A DNA stretch of 64,000 nt from Anaeramoeba flamelloides (Eukaryota; Metamonada; Anaeramoebidae). Below are positions 23,787 through 36,200 of the stretch, piece after piece. The translations under genes were made by a program, and so were the position numbers. Position 1 is the first letter of the stretch, and every line of letters begins with the position of its first letter. The DNA is taken from the NCBI GenBank assembly GCA_027625915.1, contig JANTQA010000008.1, positions 3,551,001-3,615,000 of the forward strand, given 5' to 3'. The notes below the pieces were generated by a model. That model was not told where the DNA came from, made no database searches, and saw only the letters and a list, made by a program, of their open reading frames with translations.

Positions 23787-26700
23787 CCAATTAATAATAA
23801 CTTGTTTCATCTAAAAAAATTTCCTCTTTTATAAAACTTTTGTATCATGTTAATATTTGAAAAATCAAAATTTTGCTTCAATTAAAACTTAATCCAAAAA
23901 CCAAAAACAAAAACTAAAAACTAAAAACGAACAACCAACACACAATGTTACAAAAACATAAAAAACTTGAAAAAACAACAAACCCAATTAAAAAAAAAAC
24001 CTTCTTTAAATAATTAGCCAAAACCCAAAATGAGCCTTTAAATACAAACGGGTTTCTTTTAGCAACTCTAGTTGTACCAACAGATTTAGCGGATCAAATT
24101 ACAACAGTTGGTAAATATTACGAATATTCGATTGATAAGGGCTCTTTCGAATGTGACAGCACCGATGGCATTATGTATGATGTAAATTTTGAAACTTTAA
24201 AAAGCATTCCCGAATGGCTAAGTTGGGAGACGAACACAGAACTTTCTGATGTGTATTTCAGCGGTTCATCAGAAGGATGCGCTTTTACTGACAAAATCAT
24301 TATTACTGCCACTTGTGATGATACCGTTGATCAAGCCGAATTCAACTTTGAATTAATCAACACTGAAATTTCGATTGACGAAGCGAATCCCCTTGAAGAT
24401 CGTATTTTTTCAGTCAATGAATACTTTAGTTTCACTCTCAATGACTTCCATTTTGTAAATGATGAACCAAACGAGGAAGTAAGTTATAGCGCCAAACTAT
24501 ACAACGAAGCTACTGGTGAACCAGAAGATTTACCAGATTGGCTAACCTTCATTGAAGATCAGAAAAAGTTTACGGGCATTGCGCCCTTGGGCTGCCCACA
24601 AAACTTTACATTGATTGTCACTGCAGCTGATACCTGTGGTAATGTGAGCTCCACGTTTCTGATTTCCACTCGAAATGAAAAGCCAGACATTAATTTGGAT
24701 TTCCCAGACTATTTCAAGCAAGTCAACACAGACTTCATCTTGCCAATTAGTGATGTTTTTGATAACAGCCAGGAAAGGTTTGAAGATCTGACCTTTGAAA
24801 TTCTACAAGCAGATCTCTCCCCCTTACCTGATTGGATGATTTATCTTGATTTCAGGAGAGCCCTAGCGGGGAAAACACCATTATCCTGTAACCATACATA
24901 CGAATTATTTGTTGGCGCCTCTGATTCATGTTATAATGTTGGTACCACTTTTAATTTCACTGTTACAAATGAGGAGCCATTTGTATATTTGGCGATACCC
25001 GATCAAACTCAATATATGGAGGAAGAATTTACCTTCGACTTGGGAGAAACATACTTTGTTCAACCAGATGTCAATGAGGAATTATACTATGACGCTACTT
25101 TAATTGATGGATCAGAATTACCAGAATGGCTAGTTTTTGACGATCAGGCCCATACCTTTTCGGGAACACCACCGTTGTCATGTGACAAAACATATGAGAT
25201 TGTAGTTAACGTGTCGGATACCTGCTATAGCAATATCCACGACAACTTTACTTTAGAGATTATTAACTTGCCACCAGAATTTGTCAATTTGCCATTGCCC
25301 CCTCTTGAATTTAATGCATTCGAAGAATTTGAATTCCAAATCGGTGGCGAATATTCTTCAAATGAGCCAATTGTGGAACCATTAACATTTGGATCGACCT
25401 TACCAAATGACGAACCATTGCCAGAGTGGATCGCCTTTGATAATATTACAAATACCTTTTCTGGGAACGTCAAGGAAAGCTGTGGCGAAACTTTACAGTT
25501 CAAATATATTGCTTATGACACTTGCTCGTCGGCTTTTGAAACCTTTAATTTCACAATCTTAAATGACCCAGTTGAGTTCACTGGCGCCATTGCAAACCAA
25601 ACCATGTCACCCGGCGACACTGTTGCTATTAGCTTTGATTCCATTATAGACAATGAAAATGGTGAAAATGTCACCTTTGATTCATATCTGCTACCAGGGC
25701 ACGATTCCCTCCCAGAGTGGCTAATTTTGAATCAAGACAATAACAAAAAATATGTTGGTACCGTTGGTGGTGGATGCTCACAGACCCTTGAAATTGAATT
25801 AACTGCCAGTGATCCTTGTCAAGAGTCTCCCGCAGTGACTTCCTATCTTTTGGAAATTACAAATACAAAGCCATATGCTAATGAAGACATTGAATCGTTT
25901 TCAGTTAACGCCGGTGACGATTTTGAATTCACTATCGCAGAGGATACCTTTATTAATGAAGAAATTAATGAAGAACTTTACTATGAAGCCACTTTAATTG
26001 ATGGATCAGAATTACCAGAATGGCTAAATTTTGATAATATGACTGCCACTTTCTATGGTAACCCATCTGGATGTGATGAAGACTTTAATATCAAAATAAG
26101 CATTTTTGATACCTGTATGTCAGAGGAGGACGACATTTCACAGTATTTCACAATAACTGTTATTGCAATCGAACCAACAGTTGAGAAAGAAATTCTCGAT
26201 ATTGAATATCCCATAAATGTGGCATTTGTAAATGAAATATCTCGACAAACATTTACGAACCAATTCAATGAGTCCTATTTCACCTATGACGCAACATTAT
26301 CTGACGGATCGGAATTACCTAACTGGATTCAATTTGATCCAATTGAATTTAAATTTGAAGGTACAACACCATTTCTATGTGGCGATCAAATTGAAATTAC
26401 TGTATTGGCAAATGATAGATGTAGTGGTGAATCAATCAACGACACCTTTATTTTGTCTTGGATAAACGAACTACCTGCAATCAATACAACGATTACAGAA
26501 CAATTCATCACCGCATCAAATGAATTTACTATTGAATTACCCCAAGACATCTTTAGTAATGAATTGAATGAAGAGCTTACTTATCATTCCTCTTTGCCCA
26601 ACGGAGACACCTTACCTGACTGGCTAAGTTTTGATAATGAAACTTTGCAATATAGCGGCACCGCCCCACAGGGTTGCTCTCAATCAATTGACGTCATGAT

Positions 26701-29536
26701 CCAAGTTAGTGATACCTGCCATAAAAAGCTTGTTAACCAAACCTTTATGATCACAACAACTAATGATCCACCAACTGTTAATGGAACTCTGGAAGACCAT
26801 TCCATTTACATTCATGAAGATTTCGAATGGGCCCTACCAGTGGATGCCTTTGTTGATGACGAATTAGCTGATAATATTTTGTCATATAATGTTTTATTAT
26901 CAAATGGCGACGAATTACCCGAATGGCTCTTTTTTGATCAGCGTACCAATGAATTATCAGGAAATTCTCCAGATCAATGTGGCTATGACCTTGAATTAAT
27001 GGTTTTAGCTTATGATTCCTGTGCTGAAGAAAACTCTGCTAATAGTACCTTCGTTCTGTCAGTAATGAATGATCCACCATTAGTTAATTTGCAAATTCCT
27101 GACCAAGAACAGGCGGTTGGGTCGTATTTTGATTTTACCATTGATAGTGAAACTTTCCTTGCACCAGAGGAAGGCGAAACTTTCATTTACACACTTTTGG
27201 GACAACCAGAATGGATGGATTTTGATCAAGAAAATGCACACATAAATGGTACTGTCGCTTTAGGCTGTGCTGAAACAATTGAATTGACAGTTATTGCATT
27301 TGATACATGTACCAATAATAAAGCAAATAGCTCCTTTATTTTAACAATCACAAACGCCATTCCCGTGCCTTCACAAGTCATCCAAACACAAACCTATCAA
27401 TTATTGGAAGAGATTAATATTGCCCTTGATAAAGATTCACTTTTTATGAATTTAGAAAATGAAGCTGAAACTTTACAATTTTCTTCAACTTTACAAAATG
27501 GTGATACTCTTCCAGAATTTTTAACATTTGACGAAGCAGAACAAGTCATGTATACTGGTAAACTCGAATCTGGCTGTACAGTTGATTATCCCATTTCAAT
27601 CACAGTTCAAGATTCCTGTGAAGATAATACTAATAGTAATAACTTTATCTTAAGAATTGAAAATAATCCACCAGAATTAGCAAATGAAATCGAAACGCAG
27701 CAAGCCGACGTTTTACAGGAATTTTCCTTCACAATCGACGATTCCACTTTTTACAACCCCGAAATGGATGAAACTCTGACTTATGAATATACTTTAACGG
27801 ATGCAAATAATATAATTCAAGAATTAAATTTTGATTCAGAAAATCTTATTTTTAGTGGGGTTTCCTCATTCACTTGTAATGACTATGTAATGGTAACCTT
27901 AAAGGCAACTGATAGCTGTGAAACAAATTTTGTTGAAACATCATTTAATTTGGAATTAAGCAACCTCCCATTAGAAGCAATTGGTGAAATTGCCGATCAA
28001 ACTTTTTATGTTGGACAAGAAATTAACATTAATTTAGATGATAGCCCCGTATTTAATGATCCTGAATCAACAACCCAACAGGAACATTTAGTTTATAGTG
28101 CAGCATTAGAAAATGACGAAGAATTACCAGAATGGCTATCTTTTGACACAGAAACCAGACAATTCAAAGGAACAGCCCCATTACAATGCTCCTTTGAAGA
28201 AACTGTCAAATTGTCTGTTTATGATGATTGTTACCCAGACGATATTTTAACAAAAACATTTACAATTAGTATTAATAATGCCCCACCTACAAAAGTACAA
28301 GATCTTGAAGAACAAACAATTAGTGCTGGTGAGGAATTTACTTTCACCTTCGAAAGCTCCATTTTTACAAACCCAGAGATTAGTGAGGAACTGACATTTA
28401 CGGTATATGAAACAGATTCCGTTACTGATGTTATTACTGAATTAATGGATGGATTTATCTTTAGTCAGGAAAATAATACTATTTCCAATAAACTTGTTTC
28501 AGGCTGCGCTCAAGAGAAAGTTTTCTTCATTAAGGCAACCGATAGCTGTGATACAAATTCAGAAATTTCAGAATTGATATTAAATATCCAAAACGAAACA
28601 CCAGAATTAGCCAAAGAAATCGACGATAAAGAAGCAGATACAGATTCAGACTGGTCATATACCATTCCCGAGACCACTTTTACGAATGCCGAAGCTTTAG
28701 AAACTTTAACTTATGAAGTAACTTTAAAGGATGGATCCAAACTACCAGATTGGCTGTCATTTGATGAAGCTACCCGTGAATTAAAAGGAACAACACCCGA
28801 TGAAAGCGAAAGTTACACTATTAAAGTTTCTGTAACAGACTCTTGCGAAACGAACCAGATTTCAACTACCTTTGTATTAGATGTAGAATCTGGAACAGTC
28901 ATTACTACCGCCCTTATCATCACCGCAGCAATCTTAGGTGCCGCTGGCTTCATTGGACTGATGGTAATCTTAGCAAGAAAAAATACAAAGGAACCAGAAA
29001 TTTATACAGACAAAGAAATTGAACAATTTAAAGATGACGACGACACAGATGAATCAGAAGAAACTACAACAGAGACCAATGATGGTGATGACACCAATTC
29101 AAATACTGATATAGAAGACAATACTTCTTCAAATAAATCTTCAAATTTTAGTTCTGATGATTCCAATAACAATAATGATTCTGATGAATTGTCAACTCCA
29201 ACAGATGATGATGATAATGATGACGATGATGATATTGATCAAGATCCAAATTCAAATACTAATAATTCACTTTCAGATAATGCATTTAATTCAAATAATT
29301 CAAATATTTCTGATAATCCTGATAATTCTGATAATTCATTTAACTCTGATGATTCCAATAATTCAAATAATTCTAATAATTCAAATAATTCTGATAATTC
29401 GAATAACTCTGATAATTCAAATAATTCAAATCATTCTGATATTTCTGATAATTCAGATAATCCATATAACTCTGATAACTCCAATAATTCTGGGAATTCA
29501 GATTCAACAGATGTAATTTTTAGTTCTAATAATTAA
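23309..29536 (+). CDS. giant single-pass membrane protein with 16 cadherin/dystroglycan-like repeats
   Basis: Exons 23309-23381 and 24063-29536 join in phase (G|CA) to give 1848 aa. Exon 1 supplies a signal peptide (MFFKKGSTAPIFSLLIIFTL, then FVSIA). The ectodomain has 16 tandem repeats of about 95-105 aa built on LPEWLxFDxxTxxFxGTxPxxC, then a beta-rich stretch, then DTC/DSC, then FxLxIxNxxP. This is the putative-Ig/CADG type found in dystroglycan and microbial surface proteins. Fifteen repeats carry the cysteine pair; the last lacks the first Cys. A hydrophobic span (TALIITAAILGAAGFIGLMV, about residues 1638-1660) precedes RKNTKEP and a ~185-aa acidic tail ending in Asn/Ser/Asp repeats. Likely role: surface adhesion or matrix contact, inferred from architecture only. 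Confidence 0.88.
23382..24062 (+). other. intron 1 of the cadherin-like gene
   Basis: The donor GTAAGT directly follows the signal-peptide exon and the acceptor is TTTTAG. The intron contains an uninterrupted run of 33 A (23750-23782) and AAAAACTAAAAA-type simple repeats. No transposon was recognised. Confidence 0.8.
29060..29500 (+). repeat. low-complexity Asn/Ser/Asp coding repeat (cytoplasmic tail)
   Basis: It encodes an Asp-rich block (DDDDNDDDDD) followed by many degenerate copies of a 3-aa NNS/DNS unit, i.e. a 9-nt degenerate AATAATTCN/GATAATTCN array. Repeat-length change by slippage is expected. It is part of the gene above. Confidence 0.9.
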
Positions 29537-29924
29537 TTGAATTAAATTAAATTTATATATTCGTATAAAATTTTAGATACATATAAACATACTTTATTTT
29601 TTTTTTTTCTTTCTTTTTCTTTTTTGAATTTTATTAATTTATTATTCTTTCCTATTTTTAATAACAGAATTCAAACAAAATAAATCAACAAAAAACATTT
29701 TTTTTTTTATTTTAAAAATTATCTCTTTTCCTTTTTAATAAAATATTTTTGAAACAATATATATTTGGTTATTACGATAACTTTCCTCAAAATGATCAAA
29801 TTAACCAACTTATAAATAAAAACAAAAAAGCAAAGTAAACCCAAATTCCAAAAAATTATACACAATAAAAATCAAGAATAGCTAAAACAAAATCTTGTTT
29901 CATAATAATTAAGGAAGTTGTATT

Positions 29925-31060
29925 TTTTAAAAATAAAATGAAATCTTGTAAAGATCTTGAAAAAATTTTTTTTTGTAATTTGTATTTGAGTGAATGAAAT
30001 GGATGAATTAACCTCATTTAAGCAATTTATTAATTTGTGCTTCTTTTTTGAAATCCAGAATTTGTATTTTTCCAATATAAAACTCAAAAAAGTAACTATT
30101 ATTTTTATTAACAATTAAGCTAATTCTTGAAAATGTGAAAACATATTTTTCGTTTTATATCGGAAATCATTGAATTAGAAAGAAAATTTTTTATTTGGTT
30201 ATTATTTTTATAATTATAAATATTCCAATACAAATCCCAGTCAATAAAACTATTCGTGGTTTAGGTGACTAAATAAATGAAAAATTGATCGAAGTTTAAC
30301 ACTAGTTTCCAAATTAAATTGAGATCTATTTAGTAAAAAAAAACTTTTTTTCTTAATGTATTAAAAAAGTTGTTTTTCAGATTTACAAAAAATTTGAAAA
30401 AATTGCAAAAAAATTTTCAATTATTGAAAAAAAAATATTTAACAAACTTATTGGCCTAATTTGTAAGAATCTGTATAACAATTTAAATCATTTTTGGCAG
30501 AAAAAAAAATTGATTTTGAATTTCGGGGATAAAATTACTAAATTCCCAAATATTTAAAAGAAAATTTTATTGTGAAAAATCGAATTTCATCTTAAAATAA
30601 AAACAAAATTTCTTTGTAAAAGTTGTAAACAGCTTTAAAACTTGAATTATTATAACTTTTCTTCTTCAAAAATTACAATATTTTTTCTCATGGTTGAATC
30701 AATCAATTTTTTTTTTTTTTGGTTAACCAAAAGTTTTATCTCAAAAACAATAAAAAATAATCCATATATTAATATTACTGGTAAAAAAGACTTGTTATTA
30801 TATAATAGTGATCAAAATAGTAATAAAATGTGCTCAAAATTTCTTATAATGTGAGAAATAAAATGAATTTAAAAGTCTTCTTTTTCAGAAAAAAAAGAAA
30901 AAAAAAATTGATCTAACTAAAAAAAATTATTCTTTTCTGGGTTTCTTAGTTGATCAGAATTTTTTTACACTTGGGGTATTATAAAATTTCTAAGTAGAGA
31001 ATATCACCAATAATATATTTTAAAATTTTACCTTGCTGACTTAGAAGGCTGATCCCTAAA
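29925..31060 (+). repeat. 1.1-kb dispersed repeat family K, copy 1
   Basis: It aligns along its whole length with 52677-53822 and, 5'-truncated, with 62215-63066. Shared anchors are AAAATAAAATGAAATC, TGAAATGGATGA, TCCAATATAAAAC, TTTCGTTTTAT, GGTTAACCAAAAG, TTAATATT.CTGG, TCTGGGTTTCTT, GATCAGAATTTTTTTACAC, GTAGAGAATAT.ACCAATAA and a terminal GGATCCCT. No conserved ORF links the copies. The element class is unknown. Confidence 0.78.
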
Positions 31061-31239
31061 ATATTAAATCACATTTAAGTACATTAAACTCCATTCCTAA
31101 AATTTAGAAACAACCCAAATCAAAAGTGTAAAAAAATAAAATCTCAATTTTTTATATTGTTCCAAACCTAATATTAAACCAGATTTAATTTACTTAGTAT
31201 TAATGATTTTATATGTAATCATTTTTAACACAATAAAAA

Positions 31240-31660
31240 AAAAAAATTTAAAACTCAAAAATTAAAGAATTGATGTTTCCAAAATAATGAAATGAGTTTG
31301 AAAAAAAAATGTATTGGTATATTTGGTGAAATTTAAAAAATATTATTGATCGATTAAATGATAAGATACCATTCAACTAATTTTATTTGTTTTTTCTAAA
31401 TAACTTTAATTAACTTTTAATAATTTATCAATCATTGTAAAAAAATTTACCAGATCAAATTGAAAAAAAAGATGATATAATTTGAAAATAGGAAATGAAA
31501 CAAAAAAAAAAAGACAGAAAATGAAGAAATAGTTTTCTAATTCATAATTATTTCCAAATTAAATACAAAATGTGGTATTGTTAATACCTCAGTTGTTTAA
31601 ACTATATGGAAAATTTTTGGAATTTAGTTTATTTATTCATGTGTTACTACTAATTTTTGA
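31240..31660 (+). repeat. dispersed repeat family F, copy 3 (diverged)
   Basis: It shares the order ATTGATCGATTAAATGATA, ACTAATTTTATTTG and the later AATACCTCAGTTGTTTAAAC-type words with copies 1 and 2. It is more decayed than they are. Confidence 0.45.
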
Positions 31661-32420
31661 GGTGTGTATAATTTATTCTTTCCTTTTCTCTTATCAAAAA
31701 GATTAAAGAAAGAAACATAATTAGAATTATGTTTATATATTTTTTAGATTGAACTTGATAATATTATCATTTTTTAATTAAGGGTTTATTCTCATTATTA
31801 CAAAACCTTTTTTGAGAAAGAGCAGTATTTTTTAATTATTTGTATGAGTACCTAATACCATTTTCAAAACAAAGCAACCAGTTATGTTTGATCAAACCTC
31901 AAAAAATCAATAATAAAAACTGAGGAAATTATTTTAAAAAAAGTACCAAAAGACTCCACTCAATACATAAATTGAATGATTGTTAATTATAATTTTGAAA
32001 ATAATTTTGTTCGTTTTTAAATTGTTTATTTTTGGAGTTTCATTCTTGGATACTTTCAGGGATCTTGGAGATAATTTTTCATTTTTTTCTATTCCTTTGA
32101 GTTATTTTTTTCTAGCAACGTTAAAAAAAATTATTACTTTGTCAAATATAGGGGTGATATAAATTGAGCAACAAATTAAATTAATTTTGGTTCAGAAAGA
32201 AAACAATTTTTTTGGAATTGAAGTAACTTCTCCCTTTGGAATTAAACAAAGAAACAAGTTATTTTTTTTATTTAAATTTTATTTTTATGACTAGAGAATA
32301 TTTTTAAACTTTTTTTGAAATTGAATTTTTAAAAATTGAGATCCTATTGATTGGATTTTCTCATTAAGAGTTCTTTAAAAAATTTTTTTCTTGTATATCC
32401 TTTTTATTTTTTATTTATTA

Positions 32421-32617
32421 CAGTCAGTTTCACTTTTAAGGCGCAAACTTACAACCAAATTTAAGGCACAAAAAAATCTCAAATTAAGGCACAAAATTTG
32501 GAATTTTTTTTTTTACAATTTATTTTTACTAGAATTTGAATTTTGTGCCTTAATTTGAGATTTTTTTTGTGCCTTAAATTTCGTTGAAAGTTTGTGCCTT
32601 AAAAGTGAAACTGACTG
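32421..32617. mobile_element. MITE family M, copy D (best preserved)
   Basis: 197 bp, starting CAGTCAGTTTCACTTTTAAG and ending AAAAGTGAAACTGACTG with TA on each side (TTATTTATTA / TAAATG). The two arms are almost perfect complements over their full length, including AAATCTCAAATTAAGGCACA and its complement. Use this copy as the family reference. Confidence 0.93.
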
Positions 32618-33211
32618 TAAATGTATTTTTTTCGATCAAAAGAAGTGCATTTCTAGAAATAGTTTCTCGTAGTAAGTGGACCCTTTTGTTTTGAAAAATT
32701 CAGTGTTAGTGACGAGAACACTAAATAACTTTTTAATATATTTTTAATTTTGGTATTTGGTCAATTCCTTATTGTTTTCCAAGTTTATTTTCTTTTCTCT
32801 TGAGCAACTGAATTTAGATCTTGAAATTTTATTCTGGTTTCTTGTAATTGTGTATTATCATAAACTTATTACGTTTTTGAACAATAAAAGACAAAACCTC
32901 AAAAATCAGAAAACGAGATAGTTTTGAAAATAAATTTTCACATTTGCTTTGGGAGTTTCAATTATTTGAAAAAAAAACATTTAGCTGAATACACAAACTT
33001 TAAAAAAATAAGGAAATTCAGAGAAAATGAATATTAATTGAATTTTTTAACAAAAAAAAAAGTGGTAATTTTTACCGTTTTGGATTCTAAAAAAGTCTAC
33101 TCAACCTATTCTCTCCATCTTGTTTGTATTTTTTCATTTTTTTCCTCTTTTCTCATCTTTGTTTTATTTTCTTTTGGAAAAAAAAAAAAATTCCAAAATC
33201 GAAATTTCAAA

Positions 33212-36200
33212 ATGTCAGAGAAAGAACTAACAACAACGGATCTAATGGTTAAGGATCTTATTGAACAAATAGGGTGCCTTTTGTATTATAGAGAATGCCT
33301 CGAGAAAAATGTTCAATTCCATGATCCCGATTCCGATTCAATTCCAAAAGAGCACTCATCTTTTATAAGGAGATCACAACAGGTAAAAATGTCGTAAAAA
33401 CAAAAAAAAAAATTTATCAAAAAAAAAAAAAACAAAATCAATTCGAAAAAGAAAACAAAAACAAACAAACGGGCAACACGAGAAAAGTTTTCTTTGAATT
33501 TAATTATTTTTTCTTTTTTTAAAAACCAAAAATAATAACAAAAATTTTTTTTTTTTTGCTAAATAACTTTTAAATATTTTCCAAATAATAGCCAAGTACT
33601 CTCAATGTAACTTTAGAGGAAGTCGACGAAAGACTTTTGTCACTTAGAGAAACTGTGGTCCTGAGTACAAAGGATTGCCTGCCAATGATGTTGAAAGAAA
33701 CCTTCCCTCTTTTTACAATTGACGTCTTAATGTATGAGTCTTTGAATAAAAAATCAAAGAGAGCCAAATCCAAACCCATACCTTCTTCGAACCAATTACA
33801 TTTCGATCGAGTAGAAAGCCATGAAGAAAGAACCTGCCATTTTTTTGCAATCAAAATGATCTATTTAACATTAAAAAGGCTAGTGGTCAATAAAATCTTT
33901 TCGCCAATAGCACAATTAAAGAAAACAACAATTGACACAATTTTTAGACAACTTCAATTTACTCATTCATGGGGTTTGTGTCCTTTATTTTTTTTTTTTT
34001 TTTATTCTTTTTTTGTTCTTTTTTTTTTTTTTTGTTGAACAAGAAATAATTTTTAAATTTCCTTTCTCTTACAAACAATCAAAAAAAACCACTCACCATT
34101 CGTTTTCAAAATTCTATTCAAATTTTTTAAGCAAAATAAATCATTATCTACTTGTTCAATACTGGGAATTACCACAATTTAAATGAGAACTCATAAATTT
34201 ATTAACAAAAATATTATCAAAATTTTGAAACGTCTCCCCCTTTATGCATATTTTGTAAAAAATATAAAACCCGTTAAATTCAGTCCGAAAAAACGAATAC
34301 CTTAATTAACATCTTGCAATTAAAAACAAAGCTTATTTACGAGATAATCAACCTCTTCAAAAATTCAAATTCTTGGTGCCATTGAATGTATTTGTTGTTA
34401 ATAGCAGTACTACGATATTTAAAATCATCGAGTCGAGAAAAAAAGGTGTTTTTTTGGAGAGGTGAAAAATTTTTAAATGGATGGACGTGACAATGAATTG
34501 TAGTTTAATTCAACTTTGAGATATTTACTCGAATAGATAATAACTAATAGTTTTGAAAAAAATGCACTTTTCTAATAAAACTGGAATAGAGAAAAAAAAA
34601 CAACTGATGATAAATATTGAGTGTCCTAGCTTTTTGATGATTCAAAAATTAAAAAAACTATGAATTTACATAATTCTTTTGAATTCTGGAAAACCAAAAG
34701 CAAAGTGTCCTTCAAGTGCCGTCAAGTGCCTAGGGGTTCTGTTTTATTCTGAAAATCCCTTTATTTTTACTCTATTCTTTTAAACTCAAGAAAACCTAAA
34801 GGCGGTTTTTTTGAGATTTTCTTGAGGTTTTAAGTTTTTGTTTAAAAAATCTATAAATTTTTCAAATAAACAAAAGGCACAAGTAAGACTAATGATAATT
34901 TTCCACAATTTAAAAGAACCGAGTAAAATCCCTACTGATTTTTCGCTATTCTTTTAAATTCTAGAAGACCTAATGGAAGTGTCCTAGATTTTGCTCGATT
35001 CTTTTAAATTCTGGAAAACCTAACGAAAAGTGACCGTCAAGTGCCGTCAAGTGCCTAGGTTTTTCAGAATTCAAAAGAATAGAGTAAAATCAAAGATTTA
35101 ATTCAATTCTTAAAAATTATGGAAAACCTAACGGCGGTTTTCTTGAGGTTTTCTGTTTTATTTGTTAAGTGTTCTAGGTTTTTTTGAGGTTTTCTATTTT
35201 ATTTCTGAAGTGTTCTAGGTTTTTTTTACTTTTTGAAATAAACCTAAAAATTTATTAAATTATGAGTTTATTTCAAAAATTAAAAAAAACCTAACGAAAA
35301 TCTATTGATTTTCTAAATAAACAGAAAACTCAAGAAAACCTAATGACATTTTTTTTTAATTTAAGAAATAAACAGAAATTTTTTTAAATTTTCGGTTTAT
35401 TTCAAAAATTAAAAAAAACTTAACTGATAAATCAAAAAAAAACTAATTTTTTTTAAATAAAATCAATACATAATTCTTTAATAATCAAAACAATTGTTTC
35501 TAAAATTAAAAGTCTATTTATTAAAATTAAAATGCTTTTGAAAGCTAATAAAATAACGTCTGGAATATGAAAACAAAAATTGTTCAAATTTTTTACTATT
35601 AAATTGAAACAAATCTTAATATAACCCGAAAAAATGGAATTTTTCAAACCTAAATTCTCAAAATATCTTTCAAAATAATTTTTGATCAAAAATATCTTTT
35701 TAACTAATAACATTTATTCTTAGTGAATTTATGAAAAATTATACTCAAATTAATAAATAATTTAGAAGATGCTAGCTCATCCATTTCAGAAGTTAAAACA
35801 CAAATTACAAAAAAAAAATTTTTTAGGATCTAAACAAGATTTCATTTTATTTTTAACAAATCCTAGTTACTTAAATTTATTTTTTTTTATTGGATGAAAG
35901 AGAGTTAATATCACAAGATAGATCCCCCTGTTTTTCAAAACCATTAAACTTTATTGTGTGATTTTTATCCTCATAATAACATTGATATTTTTATAAATCA
36001 AAGGATTACTTTTCTTTAAAAATATTGGAAAAGACCAAAAGAAAAGTTTGGAATTATTTTTCTGATTGAAAAAGCAAAAACAAAAAACCAAATAAAAAAG
36101 AAAAAAATTAAATTAAATTTAAGGAGGGGTTTATAAGAATCAATTGGTAAAAAAACAAAAAAAAAAAACAATGCTATCTTAAATTAAGAATACCCAGAAT

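Larger units (their letters stand above)
29537..33211. other. intergenic region between the cadherin-like gene and Furry
   Basis: T-rich 3' flank (29595-29760), then a full copy of the 1.1-kb repeat family K (29925-31060), a family F copy (31240-31660) and MITE copy D (32421-32617). Between 31700 and 32400 and between 32620 and 33200 I see only AT-rich DNA and no supported exon. Confidence 0.5.

Noticed and set aside
29157-29516. Ile/Met-rich open frame overlapping the cadherin-like tail
   Set aside because: It is a frame-shifted reading of the NNS/DNS repeat of the real gene.
34620-35440. Palindrome clusters as Rho-independent terminators or attachment sites
   Set aside because: They lie within introns of a eukaryotic genome, are modular and repeated, and have no recombinase gene nearby.
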